Notes: a model not told the origin generated them from the letters alone. Shown: positions 1 to 15,200, numbered from the stretch's first letter. The stretch: DNA of 64,000 nt from Monosporascus cannonballus (GCA_004154925.1 QJNS01000071.1:186001-250000); one strand, 5' to 3'. Translations and numbers: made by a program.

Positions 1-2511
1 GTATTTAACGTTTTTTTAAATAATAATGATATCGAAAGTCGCTATTTCTTTATATATCGTAATTATTATTTTATAACTGTGTTGGTCGTAATAAAACGAA
101 TAAACATTTAATAATTTATATAAACTTCAATTTGATAAAATACTTTTTAGAAAATACTGAGACTTTCGTATAAATTTGGTATTTAATATACGGTAATTAA
201 ATTTCATTATTTTTAATACATACAAAGAAAAGAAAATAAAACATAATTTGCTTTAATTATTTCGTCATTATCATTTTATATTTAATATATAATCCTAAAT
301 ATCGATTTTCAATTCGATACAATTTATTAAATTATATATGATTAGTAGTAATGTGGTAATAGTTAATTTTTAACTTTTAACCCCTTTTTTATTTTTTACG
401 TATATTTATTTATTTTTATTAAAAGTTATTAGAAATATAACGATTTCTTTAAGATTTCTAATACATTTCTTATAATAATTGGTAAATTTAAGATATATTT
501 GGATTTTTGATTTATTATTAAAGTTTTTTAGTTTTATAATTATAGATATTTACCCAGGTTTTAATCTAATATGTTTTAAACTTATACTAAAATTTATTTA
601 TTTTAGTTTGCATTTATGAAGTTACTATTTGTTGGTTTTAATTAGTAAATTGTCATTTTGTAAAATTTAAAGAATTTTGTAAACGTATTATATATTTTTC
701 TTCGTTTTCGAATAAATAAAGATATCGTCAAAATAATATACAATATAAATATCGAAATGTTTTCGTTATACAAAATTTATAATCTATTAAACAATTGCTA
801 ATACGTTACGAAATTCTATAAATATAACTAAATACTTAAAGCTGTCGTGTATTATTTTAAAAGGTATTTTTTATTTATAATCTTTCTTAATTTTAATAAT
901 TACAAATAATAATATTATTGTATAAGTCTTAATGATTTAATATAAGTTAAAATGCCTCTTTTCTTTAAATATAAACAATATAAAGTACTTTACGAATTTG
1001 TTTGATAATCAAATTTATTCTTTTTATAAATAACCTTCTAAGTATTTTTTAACAACTCGTATTTTATTTCTATTAAAATTATAAACAGAATAAACTTCGT
1101 AAATAATTCCTTTAAAATTATTTTGTAATTTTATTGGCTATATTTTAATAATTTCTTATTAACTCTCTTTTTAAAAGTTACTCATATGGAGAATATTATA
1201 ATTTTATATTAGTTAAACATTTCAATTTTAAGAGTTATTATTTTAAATCGTTATTGAATTATTTAAACGTTGCTTTAAAAATAATGCCAATTCGTTATAT
1301 TTTTAAAACCCTATTTTTAAATTGTTTCGCATTATATAATAAGGTAATTAATATATATTTATATTTAGATTTATTGTTATCTTTAATTAAATATTCAACT
1401 TTTAATTTTTTTATTTGTGACAGCGGTATAACGCAAATTTTATTTTGTTAATCCTTTTGATAGTTAAAGTTCTATGTTAATATATATAATAAATGTAAGA
1501 TTATTATATCAATTCTTAATTAAACGATATTGAAATTAACCGTTTAATATTGTTTTTAATTAAGCTTTCGACATAATTCATTTTATATAAAGGGTTTTCG
1601 TTATCGTAAACGGAACTTGGATTTTTTGTATTCGTAATTACATAACATTTTAATTTATATTTTTATAATCAATTTAGCATCTTAATATTATATAATATAG
1701 TATAATTTCGACCGAAGATTCCGTAATTTGCTATTGCGATATAATAATATATTTCGATTTATCGTTTCAGAATAATAATATTATTAACGGTTTTTATTGT
1801 TATATTTTAAACTGGTTTTAAAAATTCTTTTAAATCTTTTAAAACTTTATTACATCACTTTTTTTTATTGGTAATTTCTTTTTTTTATTGTTTTTAAAAG
1901 TTCGCGAAGTTTTATTTATATTTCTTTATATTATACGCTGAATCTTTATATTTGTCTTTTTTACTGGTATATTTATTTTTTTAAATTAGTTCTTTCTTTT
2001 TTCTTAGATAAAGTAATTTTTATTTTACGTACCGCGTTTTATTAGATCTTTTATAACTCATTATATTTTAATATTATTCGTAAATAAACTATATAACTTT
2101 TTAGAGTTAAAATTCTTTCTAGGTTTATAAAAGAATTAATTAAAACAAAGGTTTGCACTAACTTTTTAATAATATTTTAGCATTATATAATACATTTATA
2201 TTTTTGCGAATTAAAATTATATTAATTAAAGAAATATAAGAAAAAAATATTTTTGGAAATTTCTTTGTACTTAATTGTCTCAAGTTATTTATTTATCTAT
2301 ATTGTTTTATAAGGACTGAATTCGAAAATATTGATATTGCTATTTATTTACTTTATTATATTCGATTTAATTAAGCAAATTACATCCCTTTTTATATATA
2401 TGTATAATACGTTTATAAAAAACTTTTATTTATTTATTTTTAATATTTCTTAAATTATTTGTTTTAAGTATTTTATAATTTTTTAATTGTTTTTAAATTA
2501 ATTTCTAGGTT
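1..2511 (-). mobile_element. B4: left part of an old family B chromovirus, interrupted by B1
   Basis: This A+T-rich stretch has no intact gene. It aligns by eye, on the minus strand, with the internal region of copy B3: around 245-320 it resembles 36027-36100, and around 2310-2400 it resembles 38250-38340. A reverse transcriptase core (Y-F-D-D) can be read on the minus strand at 724-735, where B3 has Y-L-D-D at 36513-36524. The matching sequence resumes at 16603, after B1, so B1 inserted into B4. The 3' LTR of B4 would lie left of the window. It is the most decayed copy and hence probably the oldest. Confidence rests on visual alignment only. Confidence 0.65.
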
Positions 2512-2516
2512 TTTTG

Positions 2517-2916
2517 TGTTATGACCTAACGGTCTTAGCTTCCTTCTAAACTGTCGGGGCTACAAAAAAATCTAAATCCGACCCAAGTTAAAACATCACG
2601 TAACTAGCTTAAAGATCTTAAGGTACTAAGCGCCTTCAGCCTCTTAAGCTAACAGGAAAACTTAAAAAGCTTAAAAGATTCAAATATTTAAGTTGCTTAA
2701 ACACTTTAAGCAAGAACGAAAATATATACGCGCATTATTTTTATAATATAAATAACATTAATTTATAATATTTATTATTTAATTCTCTAAAAATATTTGG
2801 GTATTGCGAAATATAATACGATTTCTATATTCATTGCTTAATTTCTGCGATATTTCTGCTAATATAAACCTATGCGACTTAGGTTTAATAATTAGTTAAA
2901 CCGCTTAATAGTTATA
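2517..2916 (+). repeat. 5' LTR of B1
   Basis: The 400-bp LTR starts TGTTATGACC and ends at a decayed GTTATA (consensus end GTCACA, still seen in the B2 3' LTR). It pairs with 16188-16597. The outer part (about 2520-2715) keeps more G+C than the rest and holds a cluster of TTAAGC/GCTTAA motifs. Confidence 0.88.
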
Positions 2917-5075
2917 TATTATAAACTTTTATTTAGTAATACCGTTAAGCTTCAAGCACTATCGCCGATATTATATTTATTAATAAGCGACCCGAACAGC
3001 CTACGTATAAGGTTTTTGATAACCTAAATATTGGAATAAAATCCGAGGAAAAAAAAGAATAATATTGTTTTTTTCGAAAAGAAAATTTTTGACATTTAGA
3101 TGTTATAAACCAACGTATTATTTAACTTAAAAAGGATAAAAATAATTTCACAATATTTTTTTAAACAATTTATAAAAAACTTAAAGAAAAAAAGAAAACA
3201 CTCGAAATCGGAAAACGTTTTCGAACGAACGAAATTATTTAGCTAAACTTTACTAAGAAATTAGGAAAAATCCTTAAGCTTCTTAAGTCGAAATTTTTTA
3301 ACGGAATTTCGACTAAGTTATAACTATTTTTAACCTAATGCCGAATATATTTTAGGTATTTTCTAATTCGATTTGTTACGCTCATTGCAAAAATCGAGTT
3401 TGGGATTAAATAATTTATCGAAAATGCGGTTAACTATTTTAAGTTTATTATAAAACAATACGTTATTTTCTTGGCACAAAAACAAAACTCGAAAATAATA
3501 TAAATTTGTAACGATTATAAATAAATCGAATGAGCATTAATTAAAGCTTTCAGAATAATAAACGAAAAAATAAAAGCCGAAATATAGATCTAGTAATTAT
3601 AATAGAAAAGACCAGTATCCAATTACAGCAGTAAGTTTATTTAGTTGGTATTCAAATTAAATTGGGGACAAAAAGTATTAATAACTAAATTTTTTAATAT
3701 TTTTAACAGAAAATACAAAAGGTATTTTTCAAGCATAATCTACCCCATTATTTATCGGATTATATCATTATGGTAATTAAAATTGACGACCGATAATACA
3801 CCTAATATACTAAAGGTATAAAAGGAAAAAATAATAATAAATTTTGATCTACGACTAATACTACTATATTTCGACACGATAGTACTTTTACAATATAAAA
3901 CTAGATCTTATAAAATTTGGAGCCATCTATAAAAAGGACTAAAATTAAATCAAATACCACAATTACGGGTAAAAAAAAAATATAAGGCTTACAAATATTT
4001 TTCACCTAAAAAATTACAATAAAATAACTGAACACCTCTATCGAAAAAACAATCCAAGGATAAATAAAAGAACAATAATAAAGTTATTAAAATATTTTGA
4101 GCCCAGTACGAAAATAGACTATTTAGATAAAAAGTTCGATAAAAATACAAAAAACTAACCTAGAAAACGTCTAGCATATAGCGAAATACTTTTAAAGAAT
4201 GGATAAAACGAGATTAGGAGTAAACGAAAAACGTTTGTCCGAAAACCCTTGATCCATACGGTAGAATATACGCTATATATTCTTAATAACGAGAATATCT
4301 TAATTATAAAAAGAAAAACGGTATATCTATAAGAGAATTACCTGTATATATTACGAAAGATTCAATTTCCTATATCGAATAGAAAATAACAAAAACGATA
4401 AATAATAGTATCGGCACTTTCGATCTATAGCCCCGGAAAGTAATATTTACTAATTAGTCGTAATAAAAGCTAGTCCAAAAAAAGTAATGCCTGTAAGAAA
4501 ACCTCTTTTGTTATTACGAATAATATAAACTATTAAACCAAAAAAAGCTAATTTAACGTACGGTTAAAAAATATTATTGACTAATTATTACGAACATTTA
4601 TTTTTAATTAACTTTTATTATCGATTCGCAAAATCTCGAAATTATTAAGGAAAAAACGCGTTAATTTACGAACGAACTATAGAATAATTATTAACACGAC
4701 GCATAATGAGATACGGTCGAAACTATGGGAAAATAATTTACTTAATAGAAAAAAGAATTATAACAGAATCAAAAATAATTGATATAATTTGAAAGAACAA
4801 TACGTCGACAATAATAATAAATAAAGCAGCTTAACGCGCTATATAAGGATATATAAATAAAGTTTAATAAATTCGAACGGAAATTAAAAGAAAAAAGTTA
4901 TTTATAAAAAACAATAAGATAACGAAACCTCGGAAAGTTAAGAAAAATTTTCAAAAAAATTTAAACATAACGATAAGAACTGTTAATAACCTTATTACTT
5001 TAAAATTACGAATCGGAATATACTGGTATACTATATTGATAAATTACAGAGCTTTAGACGGAAATTCTATTGTAC
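2917..5075 (+). pseudogene. B1 left internal region (leader and gag remnant)
   Basis: Internal sequence of B1 up to the A1 insertion. It aligns with 19947-22090 of B2, for example 2920-2990 with 19950-20030. It should hold the leader and gag, but no frame stays open and I cannot identify a gag motif here. Stops come from CAA/CAG/TGG codons turned into TAA/TAG, as expected from RIP. Confidence 0.6.
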
Positions 5076-5080
5076 TAAAT

Positions 5081-5498
5081 TGTTACAGGAACAGGGGTTC
5101 CTGTCTCGAGGAGACCTACTTATAAGGATTAGCGCGGACCTATCACGGAAAAGCTCCGGACAGGAAAGCTTGGTTTTTTGAGTGATCTAGGTAATCTAAA
5201 TAATCTGGACCAGATCACATAAATCATATAGATCTATAATATACTTACTTTAGGAATTAAGATATATAATAAATCGGTTTTTTATATAAATAGCATTTAT
5301 TTAGTTTCGTTTTTTAATTATTAATTTAAATTCTTAATTAAAGATAATTATATCGTTTTTTAATTAAAGGAAAAATCTTTAAATTTTTTTAACGAATAAA
5401 TTATTAAATTATTTTTCGCCTTTTTATTACCTGTAAATCAAAATCTTATTTTAAATATTGCTTATATTTCCAGATAAATATATAATAGGTTCGTTATA
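5081..5498 (+). repeat. 5' LTR of A1
   Basis: Begins TGTTACAGG and ends GTTATA (decayed GTTACA). The first 110 bp have near-normal base composition and hold a short inverted repeat (CAGGAAC/GTTCCTG, near 5086-5103). The rest is strongly A+T-rich. The 3' half matches the A2 LTRs, whereas the first half does not. Confidence 0.9.
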
Positions 5499-6079
5499 TT
5501 TTAATAATTTTTTAATTAATAACCAACGTATAATTTATTGCTTTATTAAGGTATAAACCTTTTTAAATTTAGTATAAACGATAATATAAGATAATATTTA
5601 AAAAATAAATAATATATTCGATTTCCGTTATTAATTAATAAAATGTTATTAATAAAATTTAACGATTTACCCCTTATTAAAAAAGTTTTCTAATTAATCG
5701 ATAATATAGTACCTTTTATTATCCGATCCCAAAAAAGTTCGTTTTCCTAATCTTAGTAATAATTTTCCCCGATTCCTTAAGATATTATTAAGGTTTAGGA
5801 AAAAAAATAAGCAAAAAGAAAAAAGGTTAAAAAAGAAAAATATGGGGCAAAAAGCCAGAAACTTACCGCAAAAAGAAAGTTAAATACTTTGGCAGCAAAA
5901 GTTCGAATTTTGAAAAAAAAGAATATGCGATTTACTAAAGGAAAAAAACCGGCTTTTCCTTAATTTGGCTTAGCTAAAAGGTAAAGCCAAAAGGTTAATT
6001 ACCAACTTTTTTTGATAGATCTAGGACGAGAAACGTCGATTTTGCCATTGTTCGGCATTAATCGGACATAAAAAAAATT

Positions 6080-9000
6080 ATTTTATTTTTTGGTTATTAC
6101 GGAATATTAAACGTTAAAAGTTATAAGCTAATTCCTTTTAAACCTTATAATAAATTAAAAGACCCGGAAAAATTCTTATTTTAGGCCAGATTTTACATTA
6201 AGTTTTATAAGTATTCTTTGCCGGAAAAATATCAAAAAATAATGGCTATTTCGTAATTACTTATTAGAAAAATTCGTAATTAGTTCGAACTTATTTTAAC
6301 GGATTACTTTAAACAATATTTAAAAAAGTCCTTGGATTTTATTAATTATATTTTCAACGATTACGAAAATTTTTTAAAAAAAATATACGTTTTATTCGGA
6401 AATCCCGATAAAGAATAAAACTTAATTAAATAATTTTATTTCCTTTATTAAATTATGTTAGCCGCCAAGTATACGACAGAATTTAACTATTTAATTATTA
6501 TTTCAAACTTATTAAAAAGTGCGTTATTTTACTTTTATTATAACGGCTTAAAACCCCTGGTTAAGGACGAAATATATAAAGAATTAAAAGTTAAATTTTT
6601 TGCAAAATATATAAATAAGGTTATTATTGCCGATAAACGCATTTTTAATTAATACCTTAAGAAGAAAAAGACCGGCAGACGAGATAATAATAAGGGTTCG
6701 AAAAACCAAAATAAAAAGGATAAAGGCAAACCTTAAAAGGAAACGAATTCCGTTTCGAAAAAGCCTAAAAAAAACAAATTTAAAATAAAATATTTTAATT
6801 ATAGCAAAAAAGGGTATTTTAAAAATAAATATTATTTTTCCGCTAAAAGGAATTTCAAAAAAAAATTCCTTAACTCTAAAAAAAAGCCAGAATGGTTAAA
6901 TAGGAAACTGATAATAAGGCAGAAAAAAAAGAAAAAAAAGTTAATTTAATTTCTTTTCAGCCAAAATTTATTATTGTTATTATTATTTAGATTTAAAACA
7001 ATATCCCAAAATATAAGGATTATTTTATTTATTAAGATTTTAAAGTTAAAGCTTACAAATATTATCCAGAATAAACAATTTTTTAAATAACCATAAAATT
7101 AAGATATTAATGTTATTTTAATTCCTAAAAATATAAAAAATATATAAAGGACGATTAATTTCGACCGAACGTTAATAACTATAAATAATTATCCTTAAAA
7201 TTTTGTAAGTTTCCGGAATATATTATTTACCAAAAAATATTATCGGTAAACCTTTACGACCTATTACATTTTACCGCTTATTATTTTGATAATTATTTCA
7301 TCCACTTTAAAACTAAGGAAAATAATAATTTTTGGCCCGGATAAAACGATAAAACTTTTACCGAACCAAATAATAAGTACCGATATACAAAAATTCCCAG
7401 GTAACCAAAATACCTTAAGTTTTATTATTTATACTTTAAGTCAGAATAAAATCAAAAGATTATATTGTAAGAATATTTATATTATTTCCCGATGCTTTAT
7501 ATTTAATACAAGTTCCTAAATATAAAATCATTTCCCCCGAAAATTTACCTTTTTAACCCCATAATTCGGAAAACACAAAACTTAAGGATAAACCAGAAAA
7601 AAGTTATTACTTACGGATGCCAGTATGGCCGAAAAAAATGGTATAAATATATAAGCGATTATTGTATTAGGTACGCCGCCAGAAAAACCCGAAAATAAAA
7701 ACGTTTTTTAATAACAAAATTGTACCAATTAAAAAACGACAAAGGCTTTCGAAATTAAGGTATCGAAAAGTCCTAACCGATAAAACCTTATAGGAAGTAA
7801 TAAAAAGAATACGTAATTAAATTAAGATTTCTTTTTAATATAAAAACAAAATACTTAAAGTTATAATTAATTCCGGCGCAAAAAGTAATTTTATTTCTTT
7901 CGTAATAATAAAAAAATATCAAATTCCCTAAAAATATAAATTAAAGTTTTATAAGTTACGTACGGTGGACGGTAACTTATCCACTTATAAAAATAGGCGA
8001 ATTTTTCGAAAAACGGAAAACCTTTTAATATAAATCCAAAAATACCAAAAACGTATTTCGTTAAATATTACGGATATTTCCGGATATAACGTTATTCTGG
8101 AAATACTTTAATTTTATTCCAGTAATTTACGAATTAATTAAAAAAATAAATATTTTCCTGAAAAAACGAAATATTAAAAAAAGATAATCGAGAAATTTGT
8201 TATATTATTAAAAAAATACGGATTTTTAATCAAATTTTTACAGTACCGCCGGAATATCAAGGATTTAAGAAATTATTTAAGGACAAAGAAAATCACGAAT
8301 TACTACCATACGGTTAATAGGATTACCGGATATTTATCAAAAAAAGGTATTATTTTAAGCTTTATAAAATTTACTATATAAACCCAGAAAGATTAAGGGC
8401 TTTATAAAAAAACATATAATTAAATTTAAAAAAAGAATAGATTTAACTTTTTAATTCTTTTATTAGATATTTAATCCTTATGGTACTAAAAACCAAAAAT
8501 AGTAAATAAAGGATTAATAAAAACAGAAACCTTATTTACCGAAAAATAATCGATTATAAATAATTAAATGATATTATAATTAAAAACGGATATCTTTTAA
8601 TTTTTATAAATACCTTAAAGGAAAATGCTGGCAAAATTAAATGGTTTACAGCGCTTAATTTTCGTAATAATTATTACCGTATCAAAATAATTAAAGGAGA
8701 AAAATAAAAAACGGTATTTAAAAAAAATATATAAGCTTTATAAATATCGAATAATACTTATAAAACTTATTAATATTTCCGTTAATTTTGAAAGTTTAAT
8801 AATAATTATTTTCGGATAATTTTTGGATAAATTCGTATTTATTTATTTCGACAATATTTTCATTTATTCCGAAACTTTAAAAAAATATAAGAAATATATT
8901 GTTTAAATATTTAAAACTTTAGACGAAACTAATATTCGAATTAACTTTATTAAAAACGTATAATATATTTAGAAATTGTATTTTTTGAGATTTATTCTTA

Positions 9001-11067
9001 TATTAGGATAAATTTAAATTTAATACTCCAAATTAGAAATAATTAAAAATTGGCCTATTCCTAATAAGGCGATCGTTATAAATATTTAATAAATCTTGGA
9101 ATTTACAGGTTATGTACGCGGCTTAATTAAGGGATATAGAAATATAATTAAACCTTTAATAAAATTTATTATTAAGGAATATATTAAAAAGGAATTCAAA
9201 TTTTTAAAAAAAAGTAATTATTAATAGATTTATCGTAAAAATGCCCAACCCAGATAAAAAAAACGCCTAAAGACGGATATTTTAAAATATGCCCTAAGCG
9301 TAATTCTAGAATAATAAAAAAATAACGATAAATAATACTTAATAATATATTATTTTAAAATATTCCAAAATACAAAATTTAAATATCAGATTTACGACAA
9401 AGAATTATTAACAATTATTAATGTTTTTAAGGAATAAAAACTTTTTCTTAATAAAATAACAAAACTTTTCGATATTTATTTTAATTATAAAAATTTTACG
9501 CGATTTATAAAAACCTAAAAATTAAATAAATAACATAAAAAATGGTAAATTTTTTTATTTAGATTTAATTTCAAAATATATTATATTAAAAAAAAAATAT
9601 CTAAATAAATATTTTTAATTATAAAAAAAGTACGATTCCAAAATTCACAAAAAAAGTATGTAAATATTATAATATAATAAAGATGGAATTATATATTTAT
9701 GTAAAATAATAAAAAAATTAATTATCGAATTCTTAATATAATTCCGGAATTTTTACGATATAAAAAAATAAAAGGAAATCTAATAGTTAAAAAAATAACC
9801 TAAAGATTAATTACTATATTATAGCAAAATCTATATTCCCAAAAATTAACAAAAATAATTCGTAAAAAAATTCCATAAGAACTTATTATATGGATATTAA
9901 AGAAATTTTAAAATTATTTAACGGCTATAAAAAAAATATAATTTCCTTAAGTTACGCCGTATAATTAAAATAATTATTAAAAATTATAACGTTTGTAATA
10001 AAGCTAAAGTAATACGTTATAAGCCTTACGGGTTACTGTAATTTACCGATATTTTTAATAAAATATGGAATATTATAATTTAAGATTTTATTATTAATTT
10101 ACCTTTATTTAAAAACCTAATTATTAAAGTCGAATACGATAAAATATAAGTAATTATTAATAAATTTACTAAATATAGGTATTTTTTATTTTTTTAAAAA
10201 ATATAACAGCAAAATAATTAATTTATATTTTTATTAAATAATACTTTAATAAATATGAGATATTTAAAAATATTGTTTTAAACCGATATACATTATTTAT
10301 TTTAAAATTTAATATTAACTTTTTTAAATAAATTAATATTAAATTTAAATTCTTAATAACGTATTATCTTTAAATAAATAATTAAACCGAAAAATTAAAT
10401 TAAACCTTAAAATAATATTTGCAAAATTACATTAATTATTAGCAAAATAATTAAATAAAGTTTTTATCTATAATATAAATTACTTATAATATATTTATTA
10501 ACGAAAATATAAACGTATTTCCTTATATAATTATATACGGATATAACGCAAAAATAAAACGATTTAAATAACCGTTTAATAAAATACCGAAAATTATTAT
10601 AATTACATTAAAAGCAAAAATATTAACCATAAAAATTAAAACGATCCAGGCCCGTTTTTGGAATAAGTTATAATTTTTTTAACGACGGATAACCTAATAT
10701 TATAATAAAAAGAATTAAGGGATTAATTTTAACGAAAGGAAATAAAATTTACTTATTATATTAAAAATAAAACGTAAAATCGAATATTTTATAAATTAAA
10801 ATAAAAAGGTTTAATAATAAATTCGGTTTTAAAAAATTTAAACTTTTTAAAATTAATAAAGTTATTTCTAAAATTAATTACCGCTTATCATTATTTAAAA
10901 ATATAAAAATATACCTTATTTTCTATATTTTTTTACTTAAACTAACATTTAAGAATACCCCATTAAAAACAAATTTAAAATTTGAAAAAAATTTTAACGA
11001 ATACGAAATCGAATAAATACTGGATATTAAAAAGGTTAAAAATAAAGTCCAGTACTTGGTTAAATAA
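6080..11067 (+). pseudogene. gag-pol remnant of A1 (RIP-inactivated)
   Basis: Reading the plus strand gives, in order: a gag-like segment (6455-6652 is its longest open piece); a CCHC zinc knuckle at 6791-6832 in which all four metal ligands read Tyr (C, C, H and C codons changed by one transition each); a retroviral-type protease motif N-S-G-A at 7869-7880, with catalytic Asp changed to Asn; a reverse transcriptase core Y-F-D-N at 8844-8855, with the second Asp changed to Asn; an integrase region with a zinc-site Cys near 9994 and an in-frame stop where a Gln is expected near 10039; and the start of a chromodomain at 10999-11067 (Y-E-I-E, then I-L-D, then Y-L-V-K followed by a stop where Trp is expected). 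The domain order is that of Ty3/Gypsy chromoviruses. Confidence 0.85.
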
Positions 11068-11864
11068 AAAAGATATTTACATAAAAAAATATGTAAAAAT
11101 CACTTAATTATTTAACGAACGTAATAAACCTGATTAAGACGTTTTACCGCCAAAATCCTGACCGACTGTTTCTAATGCGGCTAAGGTTATAAGCGATAAC
11201 GGTCCCCCACTTAAATCCAAACCTTCGGCGTTTTAATCAAAAAAAAATAAACGCTTCCAAAATAATGTTTATCTTAGAAATAAATTGTATTTATTTTGCA
11301 TTTACGTAACGCTGCTTTTCTTTTAATTTTTCTTATTTTTTTAACCGGTCCAAATTTTTTCTTTTTTTTAAAATAACCATAATTTTTTTTTAAATTTTTT
11401 GCTAAAAACGTAAACGCCTTATCCGATTAATAAGTTCCCTTATTTTCTTTTCGGCAGCCTCCTGGTATTTAACTAAGGAATCCTCCGTTTCTTTTTACTT
11501 TTTTTCTAGCCGGTCGTATATTTCGCCTAATTTCGCCAAAAAATTCATAATCAAAATATCGCAAACCAAACGTTAATAATAAATGTAATAATTACAACTT
11601 GATATATTAAAAACAAAAAAATATTCAATTTCGCCAAGACGAATATAATTAAAACAAGGAAAAACTTTAACGCTAAATCTTTTTATCGAATTAACTTAAA
11701 TATTACGGAAATTACATTAATTTAAGCAAAATTTTTTTTTCTTTTTAAATACGTTTTATTATAATAAAGTTAATTAAAACGTCCTTAATTTTTTCCAATA
11801 AAACAAAATAACCATTTACGGTACTTATCTTTAAAACAAAGATTTTTTAAAAAAAAAGAAATAA

Positions 11865-12283
11865 TATTACAGAAATAAAGGTTTTTATCTTAAAAAAACT
11901 TATTTATAAAAATTAACGTAAATTTATTACGGGAAAGTTCCGGATAAAAAAATTTAGCTTTTTAAATAATCTAAATAACCTAAATAATCTGGACCAAATT
12001 ATATAAATCACATAAATCTACAACATATTCATTTCAGGAATTAGGATATATAATAAATTAATTTTTTATATAAATAGCACTTATTTAGTTTCGTTCTTTA
12101 GTTATTAATCTAAGTTCTTAATCAAAAAGCAATTATACTGTTTTTTAATTAAGGGAAAAATCTTTAAATCTCTTTAACGAATAAACCATTAAATTATTTT
12201 TCGCCCTATTATTATCTGCAAATCAAGACCCTATTTCGGATATTGCTCATACCTCCAGGTGGATGTATAACAGGTTCGTTACA
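11865..12283 (+). repeat. 3' LTR of A1
   Basis: Starts TATTACAG (from TGTTACAG by G-to-A) and ends GTTACA. It is collinear with 5081-5498 at 419 bp. Its outer 5' portion is far more RIP-mutated than that of the 5' LTR, whereas its 3' end is less mutated. Confidence 0.9.
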
Positions 12284-12288
12284 TAAAT

Positions 12289-15200
12289 ATGGTTAATAAG
12301 TTTAAATTATTATAAGAATACAAATTAAAAACTTATATAGCAACGAATATCGAAAATCAAGAATTTACTTATAATAAAGAAGAAATCTAATGCAAAATTA
12401 ATTATTTCGAAATTTTTATTAAATCACGAAATTAGATAATTCATTTTGATATCTTTTTATTTAAGAATTACGATATAATCTTAGAAAGACCACAAATAAA
12501 CTAGTATAACGCTTGAATTAATAGAAAAACTAGTTAAATAAGGTTTGTTTTACACCTTATTAACAAATAAAAAAGAAAAAAAAGATCTTAATATTCGATC
12601 GAAATTGGCGACGAATATAGCCATAAAATACGATAAATACTTTACCACCCAGAGAAATAAAATATAAAAAAAGATAAGTATTAAAGAGAAATATAACGTA
12701 TTATTGTTATTATCAAATCGAAATTAAAGTAATAAAATAACGATTTAAAATAATAGTCTTAAATATTAAAAGAAAGTTTAATTAATATATTACTATAATA
12801 TAATTAATATAATCAACTTTTTAAAAAACGAATTCGATATCTAATTATTAGAATATGCCTAATAGAATTATAAAATAATTTTTAAAAAATATCTTTCGAC
12901 AAGGTTCTATTTTATTTATAATTTTAATAAAATGGAATTATGTACTTTCAGAAACTAATTAGAAAATCGAATATAAAAGAGATAAATTCGACTTTCGAAA
13001 TTATTAGCGAGATATCTTAAATCTTTTATACTTAAGAAAAGAAATTGTAACTTATGATTAATTATAGTTAATTGAACTATATTATCGCTAAATATCGAAT
13101 AGTAGTATCTGTAATTATAAATATAAAAATCCAATTTTACGAAGTTAAATAATTTATAGCGTTAAACTGCAAAAATAAATACGATCTTCTTAAGATTTAA
13201 AAGAAATACGAATAAAAAACAATTTTTAAACCGAAATACGGATTGTTCGAATGTTTAGTTATATTAATAAAACTTATAAAAGTACCAGCAATCTTTTAAC
13301 GAATAATTAATTATATATTAGGAAAATACTTTATTGTTTCTATTATATACTATTTTAACGATATCCCTATTTATTCGAAAAAAGAAAAAGCGGACACAAA
13401 TTACGTTTATAAGGTTTTTTAAATTTTACAAAAAGCAAAATTGCTGGTTAAAGTAAAAAAGAATTAATTTTATATTTAGAAAATACAATATTTGAAATAT
13501 ATTATCATCCTAGAATATATTAAAATGGACTCCAAAAAATCGCTGCCATTATAGCATAAAAACGCTAATTACGGTTACAAAGATATCGGTATTTCTTAAA
13601 TTCGCCAACTATTATAAGGACTTTATTCGATACTTTAATAAAATAATTATATCTTTACACAATTGCACAAATAAAAAGAAATCTATATAAATACTCGAAA
13701 TAGACAAAGACTTTTTAAAACATAAAATATAGAATTATTAACTAATTAATACTAATTATATATAGTTTAATACGTTTTGTTAAATTAAAAACCAATATTT
13801 CGAATAATACATTAAATGTAGTAATTTAATAATAAAATTATTAACGCAATAATGCCCTATTACATGTTTTTATACAAATTAAAAAAAGCCGAACTTAATT
13901 ATAATTTTCTAGATAAAGAAATTATAGCTATTATTATAGCCTTTAAGGAATTTAGATATTTCCTTAAAAAGGTTTTTATTAGATTAAGATTTATACGAAT
14001 TATTAAAATTTTATCCGTTTTGCTATAATTAAAAAACTTATAAAACGATAATTAAAGTATGCGAAAACCTTGGCGAACTTTAACTTCTTTATTATTTATA
14101 AAAAAGGTTTAGAAAATAGCAAAACCAACGCCTTAAATAAACGAGTAGATTTCGAAAAAAAATAATTCAAATTATTTATATACTTTTGATATTATAATAA
14201 AAACAAATTTACGCTGACGACAAATTACAACAATTGGGGCAGTATCTTTTAATATGTATTAGAAAATCTAATAGTACAACGATAATTTTTCAGAAAATCT
14301 AAAACACAAATAAAATATAAGCTTTAGAAAAATACTAGGAAGGTCTAGTACGAAGAATATATAAATATCAGCTATTGAAATATCTAAGAATCTATAAAAC
14401 CTGAAAACGATTTTAACGTATTTATTCTTTTCTTAAAATACAAACAATGATTTAAAAAATATAATAGTAATATAAGCTTTGTAATAAAACCAAGATATGA
14501 CGATATAAACTCTATAGAAAATTACAACTATTACTAGTTTTAAAACAACCGTAAGATTTAGTTATTATGGATTTTATTATTAAATTTCTTTTTTCTAAAA
14601 TTCAGCGACAAAAGTATATTATAAAAGTATTTTCGTAATTGTCAACAGATGTACGAAGTTTTTGTTATTTTTTAATTTATTAAAAAAATTAACGTCGCAA
14701 AAATAAGATATATTGTTTTTAGAGGTATTTTTAGTACACACGGATTATTATCTAATATTATTTTTAATAAAGTAATTACATTTATATTAGAGTTTTAGCA
14801 AAGCTTTATAACGTAAAACGCCCTAAACTATAAGTTATTTAAAATAGTTAGACTTTAAACACGCGGATATATAAAACCGTAAAATTAAATATTGAAAATA
14901 TATTTTCGATATTATATTAGCTACGAATAAATTAGGTAAATTAAAATATTATCTATATCTTAATTTGTATATAATATTAATTATTACCGAGATATTAAAA
15001 TAACTTTATTAAAAATTAATTTCGATTCAGTATTGAACGTTTACAAAAATACTTATAACGGATATATTAACGTCAAAATAATCTTCAAGTTAAAATAATT
15101 AAAATAATTATATTAAGAAATAAAAACGGAATTAAAATGCGTACGAAACCATATAAACAAATATTATAACAAAAAATAGCTAAAAGAATTAATTTTTAGA

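Larger units (their letters stand above)
5081..12283 (+). mobile_element. A1: family A chromodomain Ty3/Gypsy element
   Basis: A complete 7.2-kb LTR retrotransposon inserted in B1. LTRs are 5081-5498 and 11865-12283. The perfect target-site duplication TAAAT lies at 5076-5080 and 12284-12288. A purine-rich tract (about 11851-11864) precedes the 3' LTR, as expected of the polypurine primer. The internal region keeps the order gag, zinc knuckle, protease, reverse transcriptase, integrase, chromodomain, which makes it a chromovirus. Every diagnostic site is damaged by G-to-A or C-to-T changes, so the element is dead. Confidence 0.92.
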
